From assembly GCA_965372015.1 (NCBI GenBank), contig CBDVAP010000149.1, positions 1-6,197 of the forward strand: a stretch of DNA of 6,197 nt, read 5' to 3'. The position numbers were made by a program, and so were the translations under genes. Under the pieces are notes generated by a model. That model was not told the DNA's origin. It worked only from the letters and a program-made list of their open reading frames with translations, and made no database searches. Origin of the DNA: JACZSB01 sp965372015 (GTDB lineage Bacteria; Fidelibacterota; Marinisomatia; SCGC-AAA003-L08; TS1B11). The stretch's first letter is position 1. Each line of letters opens with the position of its first letter. Shown in pieces: positions 5,387 to 6,197 of this stretch.

Positions 5387-6197
5387 GACTATGGCAAATT
5401 TCCTGATGACAGATTCGCCCTCCGGAGTTTCTATATGGGCAATATAGACCCCGCTGACCACTACCTGCCGATAGCGGGTCAGGGAATCCCAAGACTCGTC
5501 GCCGCTGCCGTCTGTATGTTCAATAGTTTCGATAAGGTCCCCCCGCTCGGTAAAGATCCTGATGGTGCACAGCTTGGGTATATTCAAGAACATGATCCGG
5601 TCAGGCCGATCGTAGTACATGAGGCGGGACTGGAGACTACGGCTGTTGATATAGTAGGGGTTAGGGACAACCCGCACATCCGCAAGGCTCTCGCCGGCCG
5701 GACGCCGCAGATAGGCCGGTGCGGTTGTCTGGGTAAAAAAGCGGCTGCTTTCCAACTGCCCCGGCGGATTTGCACCGCCGTTATTGAGACTGCCGTCACT
5801 GAAGGACACCATATAGTAATAGTAGGAAAAACCCCTCACCGGGGTTACGTCCGCATATTCATGGACAATTTCAGGTTTTGCAGTCCCGGAGCCACATTCA
5901 AAAATCATCTCATAAACCGTATCCGGCCTGGACACGGCCCGGTAAATCCGGTAGCCCCCGAAATTGGGCTTGCTCTCCACCCCGTCGGATGGCAGCCAAC
6001 TCAGATCGATCCGATCACCACCGGAGTTCACCGTAAAAAGTTGGGGCGGCTGGGGCGGCTGAGGGATATCGTAATCCATCTCAAAGTTGCGCCGGGCCAG
6101 GCTCATGGTCTTAAACAGGGAGTCGCGCCCCGTATAGACCCACTGATTCTTATATCTATCCTCATCGCTCGTTGTGCTGCCGTCAGGAAGAGTGAAG
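5381..6197 (-). CDS. C-terminal part of a large surface protein with FN3 domain and T9SS-like C-terminal domain; 5' end outside window
   Basis: The frame is open from the right edge to TAA at 5383-5381, giving 271 visible residues. The ATG at 6106 is an internal Met (visible residue 31), not a start, because the 30 codons before it are open and fit the same protein. A Pro/Gln linker (IPQPPQPPQ) precedes a fibronectin III domain at about 52-150 (RIDLSWLPSD, GGYRIYRA, YADVTPVRGFSYYYYMVSF). The final ~98 residues start at VRVVPNPYY, continue through RIFTERGDLIETIEHTDG and WDSLTRYRQVVVSGVYIAHI, and end in VIRKFAIVR. This matches the VPNPY...SGVYIYxxxxG...RKFxIIR C-terminal domains common on T9SS-exported proteins in FCB bacteria. 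What the missing N-terminal part does is unknown. It lies 8 nt upstream of the PorV homologue, so it is probably a cargo or partner of that barrel. Confidence 0.82.
   Translation of the reverse strand, partial: FTLPDGSTTSDEDRYKNQWVYTGRDSLFKTMSLARRNFEMDYDIPQPPQPPQLFTVNSGGDRIDLSWLPSDGVESKPNFGGYRIYRAVSRPDTVYEMIFECGSGTAKPEIVHEYADVTPVRGFSYYYYMVSFSDGSLNNGGANPPGQLESSRFFTQTTAPAYLRRPAGESLADVRVVPNPYYINSRSLQSRLMYYDRPDRIMFLNIPKLCTIRIFTERGDLIETIEHTDGSGDESWDSLTRYRQVVVSGVYIAHIETPEGESVIRKFAIVR
6042..6059. repeat. Two tandem 9-bp units encoding a Pro-Pro-Gln linker
   Basis: The plus strand has TGGGGCGGC twice in a row. On the minus strand this encodes the PQPPQPPQ linker just before the FN3 domain of the right-edge protein. 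It is a short, flexible inter-domain linker that may vary in copy number by slippage in steps of three codons. Confidence 0.6.

Noticed and set aside
6104..6106. ATG as the start of the FN3 protein
   Set aside because: The frame is open upstream to the window edge with protein-like codons, there is no signal peptide after this ATG, and it falls within a helix-like segment before the linker.
1..6197. CRISPR array, tRNA/rRNA, insertion sequence or transposase
   Set aside because: No regularly spaced repeats, no tRNA-like cloverleaf and no transposase or integrase motifs were seen; nearly all sequence is accounted for by four coding frames.

Overview
The window carries four co-oriented genes, all on the minus strand, so the biological 5' end is at the right edge. 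They are packed as an operon: an 8-nt gap, a 4-nt GTGA overlap, and a start/stop overlap at the third junction. The gene content points to a Gram-negative member of the FCB superphylum that uses a type IX secretion system (T9SS). The signs are a PorV/PorQ-type outer-membrane protein, a QNYPNPFNP-type C-terminal sorting domain, a second VPNPY-type C-terminal domain, and weak or absent Shine-Dalgarno sequences. The style of these domains recalls Candidatus Neomarinimicrobiota (Marinimicrobia) or Calditrichota more than classical Bacteroidota. That placement is an inference from motif style, not from a marker gene.

Layout in transcription order (right to left). (1) 6197-5381 is the C-terminal 271 codons of a surface protein with a fibronectin III domain and a T9SS-like C-terminal domain; its beginning lies outside the window. 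(2) 5372-4329 is a PorV/PorQ-like outer-membrane beta-barrel protein, most likely starting at a TTG codon. (3) 4332-2989 is a lipoprotein with a TIG/IPT domain and a beta-propeller-like body, starting at GTG. (4) 3002-1 is a large secreted glycoside-hydrolase-like protein of the GHL10 (DUF187) family. It has FN3, two Big_5 Ig-like domains, a jelly-roll-like domain and the start of a T9SS sorting domain, and it runs off the left edge after 1000 codons. It is the largest gene in the window and is easily missed because it has no ATG, GTG or TTG at its proper start and no stop inside the window.

Working model (inference): genes 1 and 4 are T9SS-exported surface proteins, gene 2 is a dedicated PorV-family shuttle or outer-membrane partner, and gene 3 is a membrane-anchored accessory. 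Together they would form a cell-surface module that acts on a glycan, either peptidoglycan-derived or external. I see no RNA gene, CRISPR array, mobile element or convincing rho-independent terminator. The only non-ordinary DNA is an AT-rich stretch at about 2941-3060. It holds the lipoprotein stop, the start of the hydrolase, an imperfect inverted repeat and an A5T5 palindrome.
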